Source: Nonomuraea maritima
GTDB taxonomy: Bacteria > Actinomycetota > Actinomycetes > Streptosporangiales > Streptosporangiaceae
DNA: 64,000 nt
NCBI RefSeq assembly: GCF_900100395.1
Contig: NZ_FNFB01000011.1
Location: 1-64,000 of the forward strand
Direction of reading: 5' to 3'
This document shows positions 57,728-64,000 of the stretch, piece by piece (the stretch's first letter is position 1; every line of letters starts with the position of its first letter). Position numbers and translations under genes: made by a program. Below the pieces are notes generated by a model. It saw nothing but the letters and a program-made list of their open reading frames with translations. It had not been told where the DNA came from and did no database searches.

Positions 57728-58723
57728 ATGATCGTCGTCGGCGGTGTCCACGATCGCGGGACGCAGCACTGCGAGACCACGGCGCTGGGCGTGCTGCTGC
57801 GGCATGAGGGTCTCGACCTGTCCGAGCCGCTGCTGTTCGGGCTGGGCGCGGGCCTGTCGTTCATCTACTGGGACGGCAAGAACCTCGACTTCCCGTTCCT
57901 GGGCGGCCGGGTCAAGCCGTTCGAACTGACCAGGAACCTCACCGCCAGGCTCGGCCTTGACCTGCAGGTGCAGGAGACCACGTCGCCGCGCAAGGCGTGG
58001 GAGAGCGTGCGCGCCCACATCGACGCGGGACGTCCGGTGGGGTTGCAGCTCGACTGCTACCACCTGGAGTACTTCCGCTCGGCGGTGCATTTCGGCGGGC
58101 ACGTCGTGGCCCTGTACGGCTACGACGAGCAGGAGGCGTACCTGGTGGACACCGGCCCGCAGGGAGGGGCGGTGCGCACGAGCCTGGCGAGCCTGGCGGC
58201 GGCGAGGTCGCAGCGCGGCCCGATGACGGCAAGGAACCGGTCGTTCACGATCGCCGTGCCGGACCGGCCGCGTCCCTGGCGCGACCAGCTCGTTCCGGCT
58301 ATCCACGCCTGCGCGGAGGCGTTCCTGGCCGCGCCCATCGCGAATGCGGGGTATCGCGGGATCGCCAAGGCCGCCGCCCGGGTGCCCGCGTGGTGGGAGC
58401 GCGCCGGTGACCCGGAGCGTGACCTGCGGCAGGCGGCGCTGCTCATGGAGCACGGCGGCACCGGCGGCGGGCTGTTCCGCGCCCTGTACCGGGATTTCCT
58501 CGGCGAGTGCGCGGAACTGATCGACGACGGCGACCTGCGTACCGGGCATCGCCTGTACGGGGAGGCGGCCGGGTTGTGGACGGACGTGGCGAGGCTGATC
58601 GCCAAGGCGGGTGAGAGCGGGGATCCGGCGTACCTGTCCGAGGCGGGAGCGGTCCTGCGGGAGGTGTCGCGCATCGAGCACGAGGCGATGCAGGTGCTGC
58701 GCCGGCTGGAGCTGGCGCGCTGA
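57728..58723 (+). CDS. BtrH N-terminal-like / DUF4872 domain protein
   Basis: A 331-aa protein with the papain-like N-terminal fold found in BtrH, the acyl-transfer enzyme of butirosin biosynthesis. HDRGTQHCETTALGVLL contains a Cys (about residue 15), and HFGGHVVALYGYDEQEAYLVDTG contains a His (about 122) and Asp (about 139), a plausible Cys-His-Asp triad. The C-terminal half (about 175-331) is helical, DUF4872-like. It may move or remove acyl groups, but no carrier protein or aminoglycoside genes adjoin. Co-transcribed with a small XRE gene. Confidence 0.75.
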   Translation: MIVVGGVHDRGTQHCETTALGVLLRHEGLDLSEPLLFGLGAGLSFIYWDGKNLDFPFLGGRVKPFELTRNLTARLGLDLQVQETTSPRKAWESVRAHIDAGRPVGLQLDCYHLEYFRSAVHFGGHVVALYGYDEQEAYLVDTGPQGGAVRTSLASLAAARSQRGPMTARNRSFTIAVPDRPRPWRDQLVPAIHACAEAFLAAPIANAGYRGIAKAAARVPAWWERAGDPERDLRQAALLMEHGGTGGGLFRALYRDFLGECAELIDDGDLRTGHRLYGEAAGLWTDVARLIAKAGESGDPAYLSEAGAVLREVSRIEHEAMQVLRRLELAR

Positions 58724-58752
58724 CATTCCGCGCTGACATTCCGCGCTGACAC

Positions 58753-58793
58753 GACGGCGGCCCGGCGCGATCGAATCGCGCCGGGCCGCCGTC
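58753..58793. terminator. Perfect 19-bp bidirectional terminator
   Basis: GACGGCGGCCCGGCGCGAT / ATCGCGCCGGGCCGCCGTC with a CGA loop between convergent genes. Just before it a 13-bp unit (CGCTGACATTCCG) is repeated across 58719-58745, starting within the stop-codon region of the BtrH-like gene. Confidence 0.85.
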
Positions 58794-58806
58794 ACGCCGC
58801 GCGTCG

Positions 58807-59463
58807 TCAGCGGCTCTCGGCTGCCAGGCGCAGGCCCAGGGTGACGAGGACCGTGCCGCTGACCGCGTCGAGCCGCCGCCGGATCGCCGGGCGGCGGAAC
58901 CACGCGCCGGCCCGGCCGACCGCGGCCGCCAGCGCGAGGTACAGGACGGTCTCGATGGCCACCTGGAGCACCGCGAGCAGCGCGGTGGTGGCGAACAGCG
59001 GCCGGTCGGCCGGCACGAACTGCGGATAGAACGCGATCATGAAGGCGGCGGCCTTCGGGTTCGCGAGCATCACCACCGCTCCCTCGCCGAACGCCCGCCA
59101 CCACGACAGCGTCGAGCCGGACTCCGTCGCCACCTCTTGGGCGGCTTCGCCCGTGGTGCGGCTGCGCCAGGCCGAGCGCCAGGCCTTGATTCCGAGGTAC
59201 AGCAGGAAGCCCTCGCCTACCACGCGCAGCACCAGGTAGGCGACCTCCGAGGCGGCCACCAGGGCGGCGAGCCCGGCGGCGGCGAGCAACGCCCACACGT
59301 ACAGGCCCGCCTCCAGGCCCAGCACCGTGGGCACCGCGCCGCGGAAGCCGTGCAGGGCCGCGCGGCGCAGGATCAGCGCCATCGCCGGGCCCGGTGATGC
59401 GGAGATCAGCACCACGGCGAGGGCGAAGGCGGGCAGGGAGGAGACGAGGTCCATGAGGCTCAT
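58807..59463 (-). CDS. LysE/RhtB family amino-acid exporter
   Basis: A 218-aa exporter with six hydrophobic helices and the family signature SASPGPAMALILRRAALHGFRGAV at about 22-46, followed by GLEAGLYVWALLAAAGL. LANPKAAAFMIAFYPQF in the middle is also typical. LysE/RhtB proteins export lysine, homoserine, threonine or related compounds; the substrate is not predictable. Two ATGs (59466 and 59463) are adjacent. Confidence 0.92.
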   Translation of the reverse strand: MSLMDLVSSLPAFALAVVLISASPGPAMALILRRAALHGFRGAVPTVLGLEAGLYVWALLAAAGLAALVAASEVAYLVLRVVGEGFLLYLGIKAWRSAWRSRTTGEAAQEVATESGSTLSWWRAFGEGAVVMLANPKAAAFMIAFYPQFVPADRPLFATTALLAVLQVAIETVLYLALAAAVGRAGAWFRRPAIRRRLDAVSGTVLVTLGLRLAAESR

Positions 59464-59610
59464 CATGGTGATGCGGGTTGCATCGGATCAACGCGTTTTC
59501 GCCGGTGCGGGCGAGGGCAACCCCGCACCCGTCCTCGGCGCGTCCGCTCGGCGGGCTGTGGCGTGGTCTCGCGCGCCGGGGCGTCGTGGCGGGCTGGCTA
59601 GGCTGCCCGC

Positions 59611-60471
59611 ATGACTGATGCGGTGGGACAGGCCGGGCCTTCCGGGGTGTGGGCCACAGCGGTGGGGGTGGCCCGGGTGCGGGCGATGGAGACGGCAGGC
59701 GAGCGGCCGCTGTTCCGCGACCCGCTGGCGCAGGCGTTCGCCACGGCCGGCGGGCGAGACCCCGGGGCGGCGCCGCCTGCGCGCGCGGACGAGGCGTCGC
59801 GGCGCCGCTGGCTCGGGGTGGCGTTCTCGATCGTCATCCGGACGAAGTTCCTGGACGACCTGCTGGAGCGGGCGGTCGCGTCCGGGGTCCGGCAGGTGGT
59901 GCTGCTCGGGGCCGGGATGGACAGCAGGGCTTTCCGGATGGACTGGCCGGCGGGGACGCGGTTGTTCGAGGTCGACACGGCTGAACCGCTGGAGTTCAAG
60001 GCGTCAGTGCTGCGCCAGGAGCGAGCCGTTCCGCGTTGCGAGCGGATCGTCGTCCCGGTCGACCTGCGCGACGACTGGCCGGGCGCGCTGGCCGCGGCCG
60101 GGCACGATGCGGCGCGGCCGACGGTGTGGATCGCCGAGGGCCTGCTGATCTATCTGCCCGAGGACGCGGTGCGGTCGCTGCTCGACCGGGTCGGAGCCCT
60201 GTCCGTCCCGGGCAGCAGGATGGGCCTGACGCTGGGCTCGCGCGGTGTGGTCGAACGTTTCCGCGACGACGCGGCCGCGGGTTCGGCCGCGTCGATGTGG
60301 GTGTGGGAGATGCCGGAGGACCCGGTCGCCTGGCTGGCCGGCCTGGGCTGGGAGGCGGAGACCTTCACCCTGCGTGAACGCGCCGAAGTCTACGGTCGCC
60401 CGCTGTCCACCCCGCCCCAGCGGGACGAGGGCCCCGGCGGCCTGGTCTCGGCGGTACGCCCGGCACACTGA
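59611..60471 (+). CDS. SAM-dependent methyltransferase, LCM (TIGR00027-like) family
   Basis: A 286-aa class I methyltransferase of the leucine-carboxyl-methyltransferase-like group common in mycobacteria and streptomycetes. Blocks: VWATAVGVARVRAMET at the N-terminus, SAM motif VVLLGAGMDSRAFRM (about 92-106), LFEVDTAEPLEFK and WIAEGLLIYLPEDAV. A TAGGCT element ends 6 nt before the ATG, predicting leaderless expression. Substrate unknown, possibly polyketide or carboxyl groups. Confidence 0.9.
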   Translation: MTDAVGQAGPSGVWATAVGVARVRAMETAGERPLFRDPLAQAFATAGGRDPGAAPPARADEASRRRWLGVAFSIVIRTKFLDDLLERAVASGVRQVVLLGAGMDSRAFRMDWPAGTRLFEVDTAEPLEFKASVLRQERAVPRCERIVVPVDLRDDWPGALAAAGHDAARPTVWIAEGLLIYLPEDAVRSLLDRVGALSVPGSRMGLTLGSRGVVERFRDDAAAGSAASMWVWEMPEDPVAWLAGLGWEAETFTLRERAEVYGRPLSTPPQRDEGPGGLVSAVRPAH

Positions 60472-60495
60472 CGGGCCGGCCCGCCGACTGACCGA

Positions 60496-62316
60496 TCATG
60501 ACCCGTTCAGGCGGTTGAACCACGTTCTGGTACGGCGGAGCAGGTCGATGCGGTGGGCTCGCTCGACGATGTTGTGGCCTTCGCGCGGGTAGACGACGAA
60601 CTCGTGTTCGACGTCGTATCTGCGCAGGGCCCGGTGGAGGAACTCCGCCTGGCTGAGCGGGACGTTGGTGTCCTGTGCGCCGTGCACGATGAGGACCGGG
60701 GTGCGGATCCTGGATGCGTAGGAGATGGGGCTTCGCTCGTCGTGCGGGTGCGGTCCCGTGCCCTCCCAGCCGGTGCTGCCGCCGAGCGCCTCCTCGAACG
60801 CGCCGAGTTCGCCGGTCGCGGCGAGCATGCCCCAGTCGGTGACCCCCGCGCCCACCAGCGCCGCCTTGAAGCGGTCGGTCTGGCCGACGGCCCAGGCGGC
60901 CAGGTATCCGCCGTGACTGTAGCCGCCGATGCCCAGCCTGTCGGGGTCGGCCACTCCCTGCTCGATCAGCAGGTCGATGCCGGTGAGCACGTCATGCCAC
61001 TCCTGGCCGCCGACGGTGCCGTTGGTGGCGAAGGCGTGCCCGTGACCCTCGCCACCCCGCGGGTTGGGCAGGAAGACGGCGTGACCCGCGGCGGCCAGCC
61101 ACTGCGCGGGCTCGTAGTAGTGCAGGAGCAACTGGTCGGCCCAGCGTCCGTAAGGTCCGCCGTGCGTGAACGTGACCAGGGAGAACGGGCCGTCATCGCG
61201 GGACTTGCCGGGCGGCAGGACGAGCAGGCCGTCCAGCTCCAGCCCGTCTTCCGCGCGATAGGACAGGCGTTCCTGGGCGCCCCACCCGATGGCGCGCAGC
61301 TCGGGTGCGGTGTCGGTGCGCCGTAGCAGGGGCCCATGGACGGGGCCCGCGAACACCGAGCGCACCTCGTGCGCCTCGCTTCTGGCCACCGCGACCGTCG
61401 CGCCGTCCGCGGCGGCCGTCAGCCACCACGCAGCCCCCCGCAGCGGCAGGACCTCGACGAGCGTGCGCGTGGCCGGGTCGAGGCGATGGATCGCCGAGTC
61501 CAGCCCGTCGGCGACGAGGACCAATCCACCGGACGCCAAGGTGAGCGGGCAGACCGACGCCCCTTCGGTGAGATTGCGGTGCACCCCTTCTGCCGGCGCG
61601 ACGTCCGGCGCGACGTCCATCACGGCGTTCCCGCCGGCGATGCCGGGCGGCGTCGTCGCGATGTACGCCACGTGCCAGCCGTCGGCGGCCTCCCACCAGG
61701 TGAGCGAGCCGGCCGACACGGCGGCCGCGCCCAGGTCGCGTACGTCGTGGGTAGCCGGGTCGAGCAGGTGCAGGTGTGGTGTGAGCTCGCCGGGGTCGGG
61801 ATCGGGCGACTCCTGCGTGAGTACGGCGAGCATCCCGCCGCCGGGCCGCTCGGCCACCTCGACCACATGCCGCCCCTGGAAGACCTGCGGGGTTTCGATG
61901 GTGCCGCCGCGCAGGTCGAGCAGTCGCAGGCGGCTGTGGTCGGCGGCCTCGCTCCACACCCACGGATCACTGTCGCCGGGGTCCGGTGAGAGGACGACCA
62001 CGGTGTGGGAGTCGGCGAGCGGCAGGTAGCTGTCCACCGGTTGGCCGCCGACCGAGGTCTTCCACGATTCGCGGTCGCCGCCTTCGGGCCGCTCCCGGTG
62101 CAGCTGCGCTTCGGTGCGGAAGTAGACGTACTGCGAGTCGGGTGACCACCGGGGGCCGGACCCTTCGCCCAGCTTCCTGGCTGGCGCGTGCCCGTCCACG
62201 GCGGTCACCCAGACGGTGCTGCCGGGCACCACGCCGTACGCCACCCACCGTCCGTCCGGCGAAACCACCGGAAAAACCGGCATATGTGCGTCAGCTACCA
62301 TCTCTTCGGTCAGCAT
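60496..62316 (-). CDS. S9C-type acylaminoacyl/oligopeptidase
   Basis: A 606-aa prolyl-oligopeptidase-family serine peptidase. The N-terminal propeller has TolB-like blades (PVVSPDGRWVAYGVV, GPRWSPDSQYVYF). The C-terminal hydrolase domain carries the nucleophile in GIGGYSHGGYLAAW (Ser about 467), Asp in HGAQDTNVPLS and His in YPREGHNI. It differs from the S9A enzyme at 31582 (GYSHGGY versus GVSAGG). No signal peptide, so it is cytoplasmic. ATG 62316 is used; an in-frame start 39 bp upstream is possible. Confidence 0.92.
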   Translation of the reverse strand: MLTEEMVADAHMPVFPVVSPDGRWVAYGVVPGSTVWVTAVDGHAPARKLGEGSGPRWSPDSQYVYFRTEAQLHRERPEGGDRESWKTSVGGQPVDSYLPLADSHTVVVLSPDPGDSDPWVWSEAADHSRLRLLDLRGGTIETPQVFQGRHVVEVAERPGGGMLAVLTQESPDPDPGELTPHLHLLDPATHDVRDLGAAAVSAGSLTWWEAADGWHVAYIATTPPGIAGGNAVMDVAPDVAPAEGVHRNLTEGASVCPLTLASGGLVLVADGLDSAIHRLDPATRTLVEVLPLRGAAWWLTAAADGATVAVARSEAHEVRSVFAGPVHGPLLRRTDTAPELRAIGWGAQERLSYRAEDGLELDGLLVLPPGKSRDDGPFSLVTFTHGGPYGRWADQLLLHYYEPAQWLAAAGHAVFLPNPRGGEGHGHAFATNGTVGGQEWHDVLTGIDLLIEQGVADPDRLGIGGYSHGGYLAAWAVGQTDRFKAALVGAGVTDWGMLAATGELGAFEEALGGSTGWEGTGPHPHDERSPISYASRIRTPVLIVHGAQDTNVPLSQAEFLHRALRRYDVEHEFVVYPREGHNIVERAHRIDLLRRTRTWFNRLNGS

Positions 62317-62373
62317 CGCCCGATGATCGCACAGAACCCCGAAGCGGGCGCGCACTGCCGAGGCCGGCCGGCT

Positions 62374-63258
62374 TCAGGGTCTGCGAGAGGGCCGGAGCGG
62401 TTCGGCGGCCGGTGTACCGGAGCCCTGCTCGGGGGCGTACATGCCGGCGAGCAGGCGCAGGCGTTCCTCGGAAGCGCTGCCCGGCTCGGCGTGGTACGTG
62501 ATCAGCGTCTGCCCGCCCGTGCCCGGGACCAGCAGCTTTTCGTAGCGCAGCTCCAGGTGGCCGACCTGGGGGTGCAGCAGCAGACTGGTGCCGCTGGTCT
62601 GGTGCTTGACGTCCTGCCGGGCCCAGAGCCGGCGGAACCGCTCGCTGCGCAGGGAGAGCTCGCCGACGATCTCGAGCAGGCGCGGGTCGTCGATGTCCGC
62701 GCCGGCGACGGAGCGCAGGTAAGGGACGATCCGGGCGGTCATGTCCTCCCAGTCCTGATGGAGTTCCCGCATCTCCGGTTCCAGGAAAGCGGCGAGAATG
62801 CCGTTGCGGCCGGGGGCGTTGAACGGGGAAAGGGCGACGGCGAGGCTGTTGGCGGCGAGGACGTCCATGTACCTGCCGTGGAGATACGCCGGGGTGAGCG
62901 GCCAGGTGCCGATGAGGGCGCGGATGCCCTCGCCCGCCTTCTCCGGTTGGCGGGAGCGCCTGCGCCGGGTGCCGGCCGGTGCGGCGATCCGCAGCAGGTA
63001 GGCCGTGGCCTCCTCGTCCAGCTGCAGCGCGCGGGCGATGGCGAGCAGGACCTGCTCGGAGGGGTTGTGGTCGCGGCCCTGCTCCAAGCGGTTGTAGTAG
63101 TCGGAGCTGATGCCCGCGAGGAAGGCGACCTCCTCGCGGCGCAGCCCGGGGACGCGCCGGTTGCCCTGGTCGGCCACCCCTGCTTGGCCGGGCTGGACCA
63201 GGGCCCTGCGGGCGCGCAGATATCGGCCCAGGGTGTTGGCGTCTGCGGTGGCGGTCAT
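62374..63258 (-). CDS. XRE regulator with MmyB-like ligand-binding domain
   Basis: A 294-aa MmyB/MLTR-type regulator. The XRE helix-turn-helix (about 10-85) contains RRVPGLRREEVAFLAGISSDYYNRLEQGRD, and the PAS-like fatty-acid-binding domain (about 105-265) contains LTPAYLHGRYMDVLAANSLAVAL and HPQVGHLELRYEKL. Such proteins often control the divergent oxidoreductase gene; here an SDR starts 135 bp away on the other strand. Confidence 0.92.
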   Translation of the reverse strand: MTATADANTLGRYLRARRALVQPGQAGVADQGNRRVPGLRREEVAFLAGISSDYYNRLEQGRDHNPSEQVLLAIARALQLDEEATAYLLRIAAPAGTRRRRSRQPEKAGEGIRALIGTWPLTPAYLHGRYMDVLAANSLAVALSPFNAPGRNGILAAFLEPEMRELHQDWEDMTARIVPYLRSVAGADIDDPRLLEIVGELSLRSERFRRLWARQDVKHQTSGTSLLLHPQVGHLELRYEKLLVPGTGGQTLITYHAEPGSASEERLRLLAGMYAPEQGSGTPAAEPLRPSRRP

Positions 63259-63292
63259 GCCGTCCAGGGTAGGAGGCCTGCGCAGGAGCTCT

Positions 63293-63305
63293 GGCAGGCC
63301 CTGCC
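63293..63305. promoter_or_regulatory. Palindrome in XRE/SDR divergent promoter
   Basis: GGCAGG-C-CCTGCC is a perfect dyad between the MmyB-like gene and the SDR, with a related CCCTGCCTGG at 63320-63329. Candidate operator for the regulator. Confidence 0.4.
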
Positions 63306-63392
63306 GGTCCCTGTCTCAGCCCTGCCTGGTTCGCCTGGCGGCGTTCGGCGCAGGATGACGGCACAGTTGGCAACCAGACAGGGATTCGTCGC

Positions 63393-64000
63393 ATGTCACA
63401 GCTCTTCACCACTCCGTTCGACCGCACCAGCACCGCCTCCGAGGTGATCGAGGGTGTCGACCTGTCCGGCAGGCGGGCGGTCGTCACAGGAGCCAACTCC
63501 GGCATCGGCCTCGAGACGGCGCGCGCTCTGGCGGCCGGCGGCGCCGAGGTCACGCTCGCCGTGCGTCGTCCCGACGCCGGCGAGCGGGCCGCGGCAGAAC
63601 TGCGCGCGCTCACCGGGAACGACGCGGTCCACGTCGCCCGCCTGGACGTGTCCGACCTGGAGTCGGTACGCGCGTTCACCTCCGCCTGGCAGGGCCCGCT
63701 GCACATACTGATCAACAACGCCGGAATCATGATGCCGCCGCACCTCCAGCGCGGCATCGGCGGCCATGAGCAGCAGTTCGCCACCAACTACCTGGGGCAC
63801 TTCGCCCTGAGCCTGGGGCTGCGCCGCGCTCTCGCCGCGGCGGACGGTGCGCGCCTGGTATCGGTGTCCTCCGGCGGCCACCTGTTCTCCCCTGTGGTCT
63901 TCGACGACATCGACTTCCGTTTCCGTCCGTACGACGCGCTCGCCGCCTACGGCCAGTCCAAGACCGCGACGGTCCTTCTGGCTGTCGAGGCGCAGCGCCG
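63393..64000 (+). CDS. SDR family oxidoreductase (3' end beyond window)
   Basis: 202 residues of an open frame that runs off the right edge. It has VVTGANSGIGLETARALAAGGAEV (about 30-53), INNAGIMM, catalytic Ser in VSVSSGG and Tyr and Lys in AYGQSKTATVLL, in the style of retinol-dehydrogenase/oxidoreductase-type SDRs commonly paired with MmyB-like regulators. The ATG at 63393 has only a weak AGGGAT upstream. Divergent from that regulator, which probably controls it. Confidence 0.88.
   Translation, partial: MSQLFTTPFDRTSTASEVIEGVDLSGRRAVVTGANSGIGLETARALAAGGAEVTLAVRRPDAGERAAAELRALTGNDAVHVARLDVSDLESVRAFTSAWQGPLHILINNAGIMMPPHLQRGIGGHEQQFATNYLGHFALSLGLRRALAAADGARLVSVSSGGHLFSPVVFDDIDFRFRPYDALAAYGQSKTATVLLAVEAQR

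Noticed and set aside
1-64000. CRISPR array, tRNA or rRNA genes, prophage
   Set aside because: No regularly spaced direct repeats with unique spacers, no cloverleaf or rRNA-like sequence, and no phage structural genes were seen; the only endolysin-like gene (15067) stands alone.

Overview
This 64 kb window is very GC-rich and densely packed on both strands. It looks like chromosomal accessory DNA from a filamentous actinomycete, most likely of the Streptosporangiaceae type (Nonomuraea or Streptosporangium). The clues are extreme GC at third codon positions, frequent GTG starts, probable leaderless starts, rare TTA codons, and families such as DUF574 methyltransferases, DUF1707 and DUF4097 proteins, TipA-type MerR and LuxR-ATPase regulators. 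I saw no tRNA, rRNA, CRISPR array or prophage. The species assignment is an inference from gene content only.

Layout. 1-4.8 kb: the 5' end of kdpD (minus), a ribbon-helix-helix protein with a repeated upstream operator, DUF4097 and DUF1707 proteins flanking the stub of a deleted ABC ATPase gene, and a secreted amidase. 4.8-9 kb is a decay zone: an alpha/beta hydrolase frameshifted by an exact 11-bp tandem duplication, an apparently intact IS607-family element (serine recombinase plus TnpB) beside a truncated membrane-protein gene, and a second hydrolase with both a stop and a frameshift. 9-11.2 kb: DHA2 drug exporter and TetR regulator with paired operators. 11.3-15.9 kb: a chimeric gene relic, a ThuA/Gfo-Idh-MocA pair, a P450 and a cell-wall amidase. 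16.1-20.3 kb: a two-component system followed by a three-gene ABC exporter.

20.3-25.9 kb (minus): PP2C phosphatase, DUF2630/nitronate monooxygenase pair, DUF574 methyltransferase, membrane-anchored EEP-fold protein and SDR. 25.9-26.3 kb: a 0.33-kb IS200/IS605-like relic keeping both end hairpins and an omega-RNA-like core but no tnpB. It abuts an ECF sigma factor/ABC operon (26.3-28.7 kb). 28.7-36.4 kb: an 864-aa uncharacterised protein behind a possible 15-codon upstream ORF, a prolyl oligopeptidase and a HelD-type RNA polymerase recycling ATPase. 36.4-43.8 kb: zinc alcohol dehydrogenase, MarR divergent from an RND exporter, flavin reductase-like protein, orphan histidine kinase. 44-49.3 kb: YCII-type protein, aldo/keto reductase, DUF4236, then purB-GNAT and a DUF4037 protein. 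49.4-53 kb: NitT/TauT-type ABC importer divergent from a second MarR. 53-64 kb: TipA-like MerR, RsbW-like ATPase, large LuxR-ATPase regulator, XRE/BtrH-like pair, LysE exporter, LCM-type methyltransferase, a second S9 peptidase, an XRE regulator and the start of an SDR.

Taken together, the window is mostly regulator-plus-effector pairs (TetR/MFS, MarR/RND, MarR/ABC, sigma/ABC, two-component/ABC). Between them lie stress and detoxification enzymes and two TnpB-related loci that share a 27-nt RNA core. The items most worth following are the orphan omega-RNA-like element and a 15-bp motif found at three intergenic sites roughly 12 kb apart.
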